NCBI GenBank assembly: GCA_900073065.1
Contig: FJOG01000013.1
Location: forward strand, 895,227 to 959,226
Length of the DNA: 64,000 nt
Reading direction: 5' to 3'
Source: Phialocephala subalpina
Lineage: Eukaryota > Ascomycota > Leotiomycetes > Helotiales > Mollisiaceae
The notes beneath the pieces are model-generated. The model was given only the letters and a program-made list of their open reading frames with translations. It made no database searches and was not told the origin of the DNA. This document shows, one piece after another, positions 34,004 to 45,045 of this stretch. Every line of letters begins with the position of its first letter. Position 1 is the first letter of the stretch. Both the position numbers and the translations under genes were made by a program.

Positions 34004-34460
34004 TGTTGCGTCCGATTTCTGTATTTTGTTTTAATCTTGCAAAGACTTGAGAGCTCGAGATTCCGAAATCCTGAAGCTAAGTTGGTACCATCATTTCAAA
34101 ATGGGCTACCTCTCCTGCATGTTGGGACCGATGTGTTCAGCTGCCGCGATTGTGTGCCCTAGGATGAGTCTCAAGCACAGTTTTTATAAGTGTTTAAGGC
34201 ATCTGCTACGAAATGCGGAGAAGTTTGAGGTTCTCTTCGTCAATTTGACGTCCAGTCAGATCTCGCTTGGTGCCCCTTTTCTAGGGAACTGTTACACGTG
34301 ACACACTATTCTCTGCTATAAAAATGGTGCTGTGCTTCGAGGTGCCTTGCTATGGAGGACGAGGATCAATCAAAACATATGATATGAAAAACTACAAAAG
34401 CGTAATTCCTTGCAGTATTCATGTTTCCGTCCTGAAGTCCGTCCCTGCTTAGCAAAGTTT

Positions 34461-34610
34461 CAATCTCCCAGCCTTGACAGGACAATTGAAAACGCTTGGC
34501 TAGGCTGAGACGCCGCATGTAGAATTGTAGATCAGGATTACAATTTGTCCAATGGCCGTCTTTACTCGGTGGAAGTTGGCTCAGGAAGTTTCGGAAAGAA
34601 TGGGAGATTG
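34461..34610. repeat. 150-bp element with inverted ends, copy 1
   Basis: It starts CAATCTCCCA and ends TGGGAGATTG, a perfect 10-bp inverted repeat. A diverged copy in the same orientation lies 598 bp downstream. No flanking target-site duplication is obvious. It could be a degenerate MITE-like element; it encodes nothing recognisable. Confidence 0.5.
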
Positions 34611-35058
34611 AGAGCAATGCAGCTCAGTGCTCAAGCCTCACTTCCTGCTTTGCCTTCCTTCGATACATCGGGAACAACAGGGAAGGGGTTCCTCCCGATC
34701 ATGCTTGCGATATGCAAAAAAGCACCGTTCTCGCCACTGTCATAGATACCGTTTCCAGATGTTTTGGAGAACGTGCGTTGGGGAAAACTTGGGACTGGGT
34801 CCTCTGACGCAGATGTCCGTCCCTGGAGTCCGCATTCAAATACAAACATTGTTAAAGCTCGCCTTCTACGCTGATTTTATTTACCCAGATTCCTGATAAT
34901 CGATAGAACACTCCACTTCGCCTACGAAGAACGTTAGCAGCCAAAGCGATAAGATCTTTAACCAGTGCAAAACACAAAAAAAAACCCCCCAAAATGTGAA
35001 AGGAAAGGGCTTTCTATCGACCAGTACGTATTTTCACCTTCATTTCAAACAGTGTTCT

Positions 35059-35202
35059 TAATCTCCCAGCCTGTGAGGGACAATCGAAGAGGCTAGGCCG
35101 GGCTCAAATACTACGTGCGTTAAAGTCTCCTGGTTTTAACTGACTACCGTCTTTGATGACAGAAAGTAGGCTCCAGAGAGTCTAGGCAAGGTTAGGAGAT
35201 TG
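35059..35202. repeat. 144-bp diverged element, copy 2
   Basis: It shares with copy 1 the start AATCTCCCAGCC, a GCTAGGC-type block, CCGTCTTTGA-like and AGTAGGCTC-like blocks, and the end GGAGATTGAAAGC. Small indels between the copies are not multiples of three, which argues against a conserved coding exon. Confidence 0.5.
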
Positions 35203-35733
35203 AAAGCCCCCACTTCTCGTATTTTTGTTTAGCTCTGAAGCTGATGATGGAAGCGCAAACTTATGAGACGACAAGAATCCGAACTAGGTTTTTGGGCACG
35301 GCCTTGTAGCACCGCGAACGCATATCTCATTGCTGGCTTGTCAATAGAGACAGCCTCCCTGTTTGTGGGGGCCGTGGGGGTGGACTAAAAGACTGCCTTT
35401 AGAGGGAGTTTCTGGGGTGCTTTCTTCGGACATCCTATGCCTCCTAGGTAGTACTGTCTTGGGAAGGGCTGAGGTTATGGAGCGCAATGTCCCAGCATGA
35501 GGAGAACAACTCCAGACTGTCGAGATGCGTATCAAGGATGGACTTGAAGGAATGCAGCTTGACGAAGAGCTCCAGGCGCAAATGTTCTTGAGACGCTGGT
35601 AGTATTAATCTCTTCATCTGTCTTCTATCTTCTGGTAAGGTATGACAAAGAGGCTGTGGGTTTGATGGTGGTGGGCTGCATCGTGCCTGCCTCAACATTT
35701 ACCAAAAGAGGTAGGAACGAGTTTAAAATGTAA

Positions 35734-36202
35734 ACAAAACATGTTCGGGCCTCTTGCTCTTCTTACTTCTTCACATTCTTATTCGACAATACGAATCGAA
35801 TAGGTTTATCACTCGCTTCCCGCGTTTTCCACCGCGCCCCCGTTCGTTTCGGCACCAAGGCGAAGGCAGTGGGTGCCCTGGAGCGCCTCCTTGAGGCCCC
35901 CTCAGTCGAGAGGAGACTAGCAGACCTAGCCAGATTTATCTGGTGAGTTGTTTCTTTCCTCTTCTTGTTCTGATTCTTGCTGTGTGGTGTTCAAACAGAT
36001 CTGCGTTAGCGAGTACGAGTCTTTCAAGACCTTCGAGCCTTTCTCCGGACTGGAAACCCCTCAAGCGACTTCAATTGACCACACCCTTCTCCATCACAGA
36101 ATAAAGACCATACCATCGATACCCTCCTCACGCTTTATTCACAAGATCCACACAACACCTCATAAGGGGACATACCAATGGCTGCGGCTCGAGGTTATTT
36201 AA
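35734..36202 (+). other. Possible spliced transcript fragment of unknown nature
   Basis: An ATG-less frame from 35734 has GC-rich, coding-like codons at 35821-35942 (GTKAKAVGALERLLEAPS). A near-ideal intron follows, 35943-35998 (GTGAGT donor, CTGAT branch, AAACAG acceptor). Joining in that frame gives an immediate TGA. Another phase joins to ICVSEYESFKTFEPFSG but has a stop upstream. It may be a non-coding transcript, a terminal exon or a gene relic. Confidence 0.22.
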
Positions 36203-38555
36203 GTGAAAGAAAGGGATCAGACACACGCATACACAAACGCATTGAATACAGCACAGCTATCCGTTACAAATGGGCCAATTCTATGTGGGCTGGACTGTCA
36301 TAACATACTAGTTGTGCCAGAGCAGTGCTCGAGTGGAGCCATTCTAGTGATTGGAGATCGGACATTCGCTTTCATTCTTGATCCGAGTTCTGCCAAGTCG
36401 TCAATTGTCGGTCCTTGCTTTGTGTTGTGGATGTGCCCTGGAATGTTTGATAGTATGCTAATTTGTCGACTTCTATAGGCGAGTGGTCTACCTCCTCCGC
36501 TTGGGGGCCAGGACACTCAGAGCCTATGCTTGGTACCGTTCATTCGTTATCAAATATAGATACTGAGCATTGTTATTTTCTTTTTGGGGGAGGAGGTGAT
36601 TTCGGCAGCGCAAGCCACCATGGCGTTAATCGTATTCTTTTTGTATTTTTAGTTTCTTTCCTGTCCCTCGTTGCCGTTGTTATTTTAAATTGTAATGTAG
36701 TTTTCTTTTCCCTCTCCTCCCTGGAAGGGGAAAAACCCCCGCCCCCTTGTATTCAGATTGCCGGGTTCTGTGCTTCTTCTGTTGTTCTTTGGTTTGTAGC
36801 AGGAAGCGAAAGAAAAAGGAACCGTCGTATGGTGGCGGCTGGTGTGGTTTTGATGGCTCCTGTATGGTGGCTCTTGTTAGATGGTTGGGGTTGCATGGCA
36901 GTTGAGTTGCATGGTGGCTGTGTTGTATTTTGATATCTGCACTTGGAGAATGTTGGGGTTTAGAAGTGTGGGAGTTTCAGTGCTTTGATGGCCGGATTCC
37001 GGAGTTGGGATGATATGGGGCGGAGAATCGATACGCGGGTGGGACAGAAGGTAGAGGGCCCATCATCACCATCATCTCGTCGGAACATATCATCACGTCA
37101 GACACTATCAAATCGAAAATCATCATCACACAATGGCCATCATCTCGAGTCGAAAGTCACCGTCGAATTGCAAGTTGTCATCTCGTCAGAGGTCGTTATC
37201 ACGAAACACATAGCAGAAAGCGCGAAATAGGGTTGAGAGACAGCGCGAAAGGGGTAGCATGGAACAGACCGGGAGGAATGACTTGGTATCAGGAAGCTTC
37301 AGGAGTGGACACACATCAAATGATTCGAGGAATCATCGAGGGATCACCATGCAAAGGATGAGTCAAGGAGACTGGAGCAGGATTGAAAACTTCGAAGAAC
37401 AAAAATCAGAGAATGAGTCAGGAACTACTGAAAGCGATCAAAGAGTGTTGTGGGTCGTCATCGAAGGGAAGGACTGGGCGAGGTGGATCGGTGATAGGAG
37501 CGGGAAGATTGAGTGGCATAGAAAGGATACGATGAACGGAGCGCGGAGCGGAGAGCGCAGGCGAGAGGGCAGTGCGGGAGGATCTTGGAGAAACTAGAGA
37601 GCAACAAGGGAGCATGAATCGAGCATGAAAAGAGCATCAAGGAATGGATTCTTCGAGGAACAGAAGCCAGCTTCGAGGGATTGCAACACATTAACGATCT
37701 TGCGAATCGCCAATGCGGGAGAACAACATGCATCTTGAGCCGGGTATCGTGGAACGCAACTTCACTTTTCTCAAGTCAAGGGCATTACTGTAGTATCAGA
37801 TCGAACGATCGCTCCTGGAGGACGGAGAAAAACGTCCATACGTCCACATCATACAGCCAGGACTGTTAGCTCTCAGCTACAACACTTGCTTACAGCACCT
37901 CGGAAAATGGCAACAGAGATATATTGGCCACCCAGCCACCCAGCCATCTGGACTACCAAACTCACCTCTTCTTAGCCACTACGACGGATTTGCGATCATT
38001 CTCTCAGCAGTTGAGTCACCTCGATCATCGATAGACGCGAAGAACCATTCAGCAGAACTACACGCACAACCTGGATCTCATAGCATCTCCTACTAAAAAC
38101 CCAAAGGCTGCTACGACGGGTCACAAGCTGTCGGATACATCGATCACACCTCGCTGAGCGTGCTTGCTATGACCCACTGCGAGATCCAGCAGAACAGAGG
38201 CTCGTGAAGAAGACAATTGATGGCGAGATCCAGGGGAAGATTGTGCAGAAGGCGTGGGAAGCCGAGAGGGTGCATTTTGATGCACATTGAATGGCCCTGG
38301 TTGAGATGGCAGCTTTGGGTATGAAATGTGAAATGTGAAGTGTGATCTTGAGGATTGGATTACTCATGGTTATAGCGGATACAAGCGAATGACAACTCAA
38401 ATACCTTCATTGCCTCCAAGTTTGATGTGACTTCACCTTTGGCAATCAATCTGTGTTATGGAGACTGTATGACGCCGCCTCGTCCTGCGGCATGAAGGAG
38501 CCAGCTACCACAACCTCCACCACCACCGCATGAGGCATTCTTCTAGATCGGCTTC
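36203..38555. other. 2.3-kb stretch without a supported gene
   Basis: The longest frame (36463-36933) is low-complexity and lacks a domain. ATC/TCG-rich short repeats occur around 37060-37160. Nothing else is supported. The smaller gaps 34004-34460, 34611-35058 and 35203-35733 likewise show no gene. Confidence 0.35.
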
Positions 38556-38943
38556 TTAGAACTGGTCGATTATAGCCTTTAACACACGATCACCAACATG
38601 CAGCAATACACCAACAGTTATGCATCCTACAGCGGCCGAAAGAATGAATGCATCCGCAATGTCACGAGGCTCATTCCACCACCAATCTTCCGCCTCTTCT
38701 TGTTTTTTTCTGCGTACAACATTTGCACTACCGCAGTCAGTTCAAAATCTTGCAAAGGTAGCGGAAGGGATAGAATGCTTACTTTATTCTCGCTGCCTTC
38801 TTGCTCTACTGAGTTTGCTTTGGCAGTTGACATGCGCCAGCAACGGCGGCAGCACTTGGTAGTGTCAGTTTCAGTTCCTTTGGGGATTGGAGATGACCAA
38901 CGAGGAGTCACATTACCTTGTGCTTGTAATCGCTGTTCGCCAT
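38556..38943 (-). CDS. Tiny membrane protein, structure uncertain (trio member 1)
   Basis: ATG at 38943 gives a 27-nt first exon (MANSDYKHK) before a GTAATG donor at 38916. The last exon is clear: from about 38727 to the stop at 38556 it reads ...QEEAEDWWWNEPRDIADAF, then a hydrophobic helix (ILSAAVGCITVGVLLHV) and GDRVLKAIIDQF. The middle is uncertain. One splicing (exon from about 38875, donor GTAGAG, acceptor GGTAG at 38728) keeps the frame into the membrane exon. Another uses a Cys-rich exon (CCRRCWRM) and gives a short tail without the helix. The layout (very short exon 1, short middle exon, C-terminal membrane helix with a basic end) matches the neighbour at 39584. Function unknown. Confidence 0.42.
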
Positions 38944-39583
38944 GTTGGCTCTTCGAGAAATCCGCCTCTAGTTCCGATGTTTCAATGCCTTATTTGAGCC
39001 ATTTCCTCAAATATATGCTTGCTGATTATGGGTAGAAAAGAGTGGGATTCCGGTTAGAGGAATGTAGCAAAAATATTCCAAACGCAAAGGCTCTATGGTT
39101 TGTGGACTATAATGTCAAGATTTGAATGTGGACTTTATTGAAGACGGAAAATATGACGAGCCTTCGCGTATCCTTACAACGTGAATGAATGATCTTTCAC
39201 CTCGAGATCAGAGTCGCTGAGTCTTTGATTTCCAGATAGAGACGAGTGCGGCTTCTGATATCGCAGTGTGGCTGTGGAAAAAAGAGAACCTAAGCCTTTG
39301 ATGGGACGCCTAGGTAAGCAAGGTAAGAACAACGATCTTCACGTGATGCCACGATAGTCTGAATGCAAAGAGCAAGTTTCCGGATTCGTCGTAGATCCCA
39401 AACATTTCTGGATGACATTCCTCAAGTTCGAATAAGAATCCGTACTCTATATTTTAAATAAGGTTCATCGTTGTAGTTCTTGAAATTGCATCAAGTTCCG
39501 AGCAGTGACAGCACAGCGAACTCCACCACGAATATCCTTTGTGAAAGACGAGCATCAAAGACATATTCCTACAGAACTCCATC

Positions 39584-40036
39584 ATGACGCAAGACATCAT
39601 CTCCAAGAACTCGGTAAGTAATCTATGAATTGCTCCCTAATACCCACAGCGACGAAACTAACTTCATCAAGCCCTGCGAGTCCGATTCCGAAGTATCTGC
39701 ATCCGAAGAAGACATGCCTCAACATCAGAACGAGCATACTGTGAGTAGAAATTCGTTGCACGACCATTCTTCAGAGTACTCATTTAATCCTAGTGTTACT
39801 ACAAATCGAAACCCAAGGGCAAGAAAAGCAAGAAACATCAGAGAAGCAAGAGGGAACAGGCAGACTCTTTCGAAACCGTAGTGGTCACTAGTGCCTGTAC
39901 GAGCGTTACTACAGCAGTCATCACCGCATTTATCACCACCTTGCTGGTGAGTTTCTTGACAGCTGCAGTTGTAGTCACTCCTGTAATGGAGAAGATGGAT
40001 AAATTGGAGTCGAAGTTGAAGTGGAGATTTTGGTAG
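39584..40036 (+). CDS. Tiny membrane protein, 113 aa (trio member 2)
   Basis: Three exons: 39584-39613 (10 codons), 39672-39740 (23 codons) and 39794-40036. All joints are phase 0. Intron 1 (58 nt) has a CTAAC branch and ATCAAG acceptor; intron 2 (53 nt) is GTGAGT..CCTAG. The product has an acidic Ser/Glu-rich N-terminus, a strongly basic Lys-rich stretch (residues 34-53, starting CYYKSKPKGKKSKK), then a Thr/Val-rich hydrophobic segment at about 63-96 and a basic amphipathic tail ending WRFW. It is predicted to be a single-pass (or hairpin) membrane protein with the basic part on the cytosolic side. Exon 1 and intron 1 match the gene at 40774 closely. No family is recognised. Confidence 0.58.
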
Positions 40037-40773
40037 TTTCGTCATCGACGTTGAGGATTTGGCCTAGAAGTCCCGGACAGGGACATCGAATTTAGGTCTA
40101 CACAAAGAATGACTAGATATGCAGAAGGGTCCTTAAATGTTGCATTTTTGTAATAGCATCTATCTTCATGTGTTTGGATGATACGAATTCGTGGAGATTA
40201 ATCGACTCGACGCGGTGGAGAAAAGGTTATAGGATTCATTCATACTACAGACTCGAGAACAACAAAAGAACAGAACACTCAACCAGACAGTTTGAATGTG
40301 TCAGACAGCTTTGTGTTGTACCTTGCAGTCCTTATGAAATTTTAATTCACTCCCTACTATCTGCATGACTGTGCCGACACTGGAGGGAACGTTGAAACTT
40401 GAAGCAGAGCCTCGGGCACTCTCTGATAGTATTTGAGGGGTATGTTCTAATCGATCTCCATATCTCAGATTCTCTCTCTGGCATTGGTCCTGATGAATGT
40501 CCCTGAGTTTTTTGGTACATTGACGTGCCGCTTTTTTTAGGACCCGCGAGCAAAGCTGCCAGTCCAAGTGAGAAAGGTACCTTTCCAGCATCCTCTTAGA
40601 TCTCGAACTTTTCTGATACAATCTCAAGTCCGGATTCAAATGCTGCCTCAAAGTTGTGTAATAGAGCTCCAATCTCCATTCTTCCCCCATCAAATTTGAG
40701 TCAGACGAAGCACTTTCGCCGCAAATATAAGCATTAACAACAAGCACTGAAGGAAGTCTATAAGACAGCCAAT
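40037..40773. other. Spacer between trio members 2 and 3
   Basis: Mostly covered by a 162-codon minus-strand frame (40301-40789) that overlaps the start of the plus-strand gene and has no domain or codon bias, so it is not called. It presumably contains the promoter of the 40774 gene. Confidence 0.35.
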
Positions 40774-41094
40774 ATGGCGCAAGACACAAGCTCTAAGGGC
40801 TCGGTACGTAATCCAAGAACTCCGTGTCAAATGTTGGCAATGATCAAACTAACATCGTCAAGTGCTGCGGCTGCTGCGGTAAGTCACCCAAGTCCAGTAC
40901 CTCAGCATTTTTGTCAAGTGAAAAAAGTGCTTAAACATCAATCTACCAAGAATAGCAGAGACTACAAGACATTCAACAACCCACAAGCACATGACGGCAG
41001 CAGGAAGGACGAACTACTAGGAGTTGAACTGTGGAATGACATTCGCCTCAAGTTCAAAGTCGTCCGATTGTCGGTGTTGTCGTGGGACATTTGA
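40774..41094 (+). CDS. Small Cys/Lys-rich protein, tandem paralogue of the 39584 gene (trio member 3)
   Basis: Exon 1, 40774-40803, is again exactly 10 codons (MAQDTSSKGS against MTQDIISKNS). It is followed by a 59-nt intron that matches the neighbour's: TCG|GTACGTAATC at the donor and AAACTAAC...TCAAG at the acceptor. Exon 2 begins at 40863 with TGC TGC GGC TGC TGC. Read through, it stops at 40934 (33 aa, CCGCCG...). A second 40-nt intron (40879-40918) would instead lead to a 73-aa product with a Lys-rich middle, ending at 41094. The unspliced frame from 40774 to 41094 is also open. No membrane helix is present in either product, unlike the other two members. Function unknown. Confidence 0.42.
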   Translation: MAQDTSSKGSVRNPRTPCQMLAMIKLTSSSAAAAAVSHPSPVPQHFCQVKKVLKHQSTKNSRDYKTFNNPQAHDGSRKDELLGVELWNDIRLKFKVVRLSVLSWDI

Positions 41095-41940
41095 CAGTGC
41101 GTGGGTTGTTGACAGCAAGCTGGCAAGGCGAGACGGACGAAGCGACTAAACGTGTCCACCAGCAGACCGACCAAGACGAAGAATGGGGAACGGGGAAAGC
41201 CCCTAGTCGCAAGCCACAATTATCCCAAGTAGAGCGAGGACTTTGCATACTTTGACTGCAGCTTCCACCCACCAACCCCCTTGGTTGGGGACGAGTCATC
41301 TCCATGTCGTCTCGCTTCATCTAGCCCTTGCTGCAAGGCTGAAGAACTAGAGTGAATGAAATCAAAGCACGCCACTTTCAAGAAAACGAGCAAACACAAT
41401 CACAATTACACTTCCATTCTCCTTCCCCGGGTACCACAAAATAACAAGCTTAGTCTACACTGGAAAGAAGATAAGCACAACTTTAATAATAACTCCCACT
41501 GACAAGACTTCTTTTGGCGTCGATAACCTCTATGTTTCTGACAATCGATGGAAGTTGGAGAAGAAATAACTAGTCTGAGCAAGGTGAGCTTCTCAACTCG
41601 AGTTTCCAGTCTTGAAGATTTTCAACATCGTCCCAAAAGTGTGACAGCAGCAACACGAGCTTGATAGCAAAAACTTAAGTTCCAGAATGAATTTTGAGAC
41701 GGAAGTCGAGTTCAGCTGAAAGAAAAATCCATAATGTCCCATACCCACGAGGATATTGGCATTGTGTTCAATGCTTGTAACACGCAAGAGCTCCCAGCAA
41801 AGGGATGGAGATCCATGCATTGCATTCTGCCAATTTGGCCTGATCTTAAGATCATATCTCATCACTCATTTCTCATATCCGCCTTCAATGTCCCAAATCA
41901 TCGTAGCACCTCTCCTCCCCACCCAGTCCCTGAACTTGAC
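41095..41940. other. Intergenic region
   Basis: No supported gene; 3' flank of the convergent aldehyde dehydrogenase gene. Confidence 0.35.
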
Positions 41941-43721
41941 CTACAACCGGCTTCCCATATTGACATGCACAGCCTTAATCTGCGTATAACCTGCAAGACC
42001 CGCCTCTCCAAGCTCCCTCCCAATACCACTCTGCTTCACACCTCCAAAAGGAATCCGGAAATCCGAGTCATTACTACTATTAATCCACACCATACCCGCC
42101 TCAATCCTCTTCGCAACCCTGTGCGCCCTCGTAATATCCTGCGTGAACACAGCAGAACCGAGTCCGTATGTAGTATCATTCGCAATCTCCAACGCCTCCT
42201 CCTCCGTCTTAAACGTAGCAATAACCACAAACGGACCAAAGACCTCTTCACGGAAGATCTTCATGCTTGGCTTGACACCTGTGAAAACAGTGGGGGAGAT
42301 GAAGAATCCTTTTCCAGAGGGAGTGTTGGTGAATGCTTCACCGCCGCAGACGAGGGTGGCTCCTTCTTCTTTGCCGGCTTTAGCGAAGCCGAGGACGCGC
42401 TCGTATTGGGTTTTTGTTACTTGGGGGCCTTGGAAGGTGGTTTCGGCGAAAGGATCACCGACTACGGAGACTTTTTCGACTTGGGCTTTAAAGGCTTCGA
42501 CGAATTTGTCGTAAATGGATTCTTGGACTAGGATGCGGGAGGTGGCGGTGCAGATTTGGCCTTGGTTGGACATGATGCCTGAAAAGTTAGTAAGTGTGGT
42601 GTGAAGGGTGGTTGATCACTTACCGACATGTGCCCACTTGACAGCTTGGTCCAACTCCGCATCTTCGAACACGAGGAGAGGAGACTTTCCACCAGTCTCC
42701 AAAGTGATGTTCTTCATGTTGATAGCAGCCATCTTCATGATCTCCTTTCCAGTACCAGTGCTTCCAGTGAAAGCAACTTTATCAATACCCAGATGTGTAG
42801 CAATAGCTGCACCAGCTTCTCGTCCGTATCCATTGAGGATGTTGACAACTCCAGGCGGGAAACCAGCTTCCTTGATCAAGTTGGCCAGAACCAAGATACT
42901 AAGAGGAGTTTGTTCCGCAGCCTTAATCACAATCGTATTTCCACACGCCAACGCAGGACCCAACTTCCATGCCGCCATAGCAAGAGGATAATTCCACGGA
43001 ATGATCTGTCCGCAGACACCAACCGGCTCTCTAATTGTATAAGCAAACTTAGCTGGTCCAGTATCAATAACTTGACCATGGATTTTATCCGCATAACCAC
43101 CATAGTATTTCATAACCGCAACAACCTCTCCAACATCTCCCAGAGAGTCATTGTATGTCTTTCCATTGTCCCAGGTCTCAATCGTGGCGAGGAGTTCGGC
43201 ATTCTTCGCGCAGAGGTCAGAGAGTACCATCATCATGTTGCCGCGGTCGGTGGGGGAAATGTCGCGCCATGAGGGGTCTTTGAATGCCTTGCGGGCAGCA
43301 GCGACGGCAGTGTCGACATCTTCAGCAGTAGCTGCGTAGACGGAAGCGATTTCGGATTCATCACTGCATATGTATTAGAATCTGCGAAGTACGAGAGAGG
43401 GGTGTCATACGTGGGGTTGATTGAAGTCAACTTCCCGCCGTTGCTGCTCTTGACCCATTCATTGTTGATGAACAGACCCGTCGGCTGGGTGTATTCCCTG
43501 CCATTGGGGGCCGTAAGCTCAATAGTGAGGTCTGACATCTTGACTGTCGTGCTACTGAAAGCTCTTCGGAAGCTGATACCTGATCTGATAGTGGAGTGAA
43601 CAGGTGTTTGTATCGGAGCGAAGACTGATAATGGACTCGGATGGAGCTCAGCAGAATGTCTCAGATGCTGGATCACGGATCTGCGGAGGTATGCTGGCAG
43701 AGGAAGAAGGTTTCTCAACAT
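41941..43721 (-). CDS. Aldehyde dehydrogenase, NAD(P)+-dependent (probably mitochondrial)
   Basis: Three exons, 43721-43411, 43363-42624 and 42578-41941, with 47- and 45-nt introns give 562 aa. They encode a complete class-1/2-type aldehyde dehydrogenase. GIDKVAFTGSTGTGKEI is the nucleotide-binding loop. LETGGKSP carries the general base E326, and GQICTATS the catalytic nucleophile C360. The first about 61 residues are Arg/Ser/Leu-rich without acids for long stretches, like a mitochondrial presequence. A second in-frame ATG (43538) starts MSDLTIELTAPNG and would give a 501-aa cytosolic form, the family's usual length. The enzyme oxidises aldehydes such as acetaldehyde to acids. Alternative starts could supply both compartments. 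No neighbour suggests a dedicated pathway. Confidence 0.95.
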
Positions 43722-45045
43722 CAGCAGGAAGAAAGGAGACTCGCAATGGTCGGCGAGGCAAGCTTTATGGTTGGATGCTGATGCTAAAGGTGGGTGGTGG
43801 AATCGCGGAGCAACAGAATCGGCGTTAAAGAATTGGTCGCTGGGGCTTCCAAAGGAGGCTTAGTCCCTCGCCAGCTGGATATGCTTGCCTATTTGGACCT
43901 AGAAGCCGATATGCTACCCCTCGATTGATAACTGAGTTTAAGGCATGGAGGAAATGCGGGTGCAGTTATCGTGAGTTATCGTGAAAACCAGGCAATTGGA
44001 AGCCTTCGTGACTCACTCGCCGTTGAAACTGATTGCGAGGTACTGTATTCTCAGCAGAATGTCTGTCAATCTGTCGGTTCGTAATATATTCTCCGAGACC
44101 TTGGCCGTTTCGGCAGCTACCCGTAGCCCAATCTCGAGCTCAGATGTTTAGGTAAGCTGAGCTCGAAAGCTACCCCTCACTTAGCACGTGCATGATATAA
44201 AAGTCTTGGCAGAGAAATCCATTGAAATTGCCTGCTGCCATGCTCATGCTCCCCACCGCTATAAATGCAAAATGCCGCCCTTCTGCCCATTAAGACCCAG
44301 CTTGTAATGTGTAGATGTACACCATCCCGCCCTTCTTCCTACAATACAGTCTGATTTTGTGTATTCCTTTCCCAAATTCGCCATCTTTGATACAGCCCAT
44401 TTGGTGCCTCTCTCCTGTCTCCATCTCCATTTCTGAAAGACAGACAGGCAGAGTCAACACCCAAAATTTGATCCTCCACTCCCACCTCAAAAGACACAAA
44501 ATGCCACCGTCCAGACTCCCTCCGTGCGCGCCTTGAACACCAGACCTTCCACCACAGGTCTCTACCTTGCCTGAGCCTTCCCCAAGAGTTCGCGCCGCGC
44601 CCGATGCGCAAAAGCCACCTGCTCCAACTCCGTGCTCAAAAGTACGCGATCAGCTAAAGTATGTGAAAAATAAGTTTAAGATATAAGACAGACATGAGAA
44701 GAAATTGGTATCGAGTTTGGAAAGAAAAAGTATGCGCCACCAGGGGTATAAACTAGCAGTTTTCGCTCCAGAGAAATATATGATGAGGTCGGTCGCCCAA
44801 CAATGCAGCTCTTCTTAGTATGCCGCCATGAGATAAGATATAATGATGAGAGCAGTGACAGCAAAACGGAAATATGTTGTGGTAGAAATACACAAAGTAG
44901 ATACACGGTTCGCGGTCGATAGACAGGGTCTGATCCTCGAGGACAGAGTATGGGTACGTATGGAGTCGTGGGAAATCAAAAACTTTTGGTGTGGATGAGG
45001 TTGATGTGCTGTGTACCATCGGGTCGTTCCGAGTAGTACGGGCGC
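43722..45045. other. Intergenic region between aldehyde dehydrogenase and bZIP genes
   Basis: Promoter side of the aldehyde dehydrogenase and 3' flank of the bZIP gene. No coding frame is supported; short frames at 44290-45067 have no motif. Confidence 0.35.

Noticed and set aside
36463..36933. 156-codon plus-strand frame
   Set aside because: Low-complexity Gly/Val/Trp-rich sequence without domain, codon bias or splice context.
40301..40789. 162-codon minus-strand frame
   Set aside because: Overlaps the start of the small spliced gene at 40774, shows no codon bias and no motif.
41734..42531. 265-codon plus-strand frame
   Set aside because: Shadow of the aldehyde dehydrogenase exon on the opposite strand; no domain of its own.
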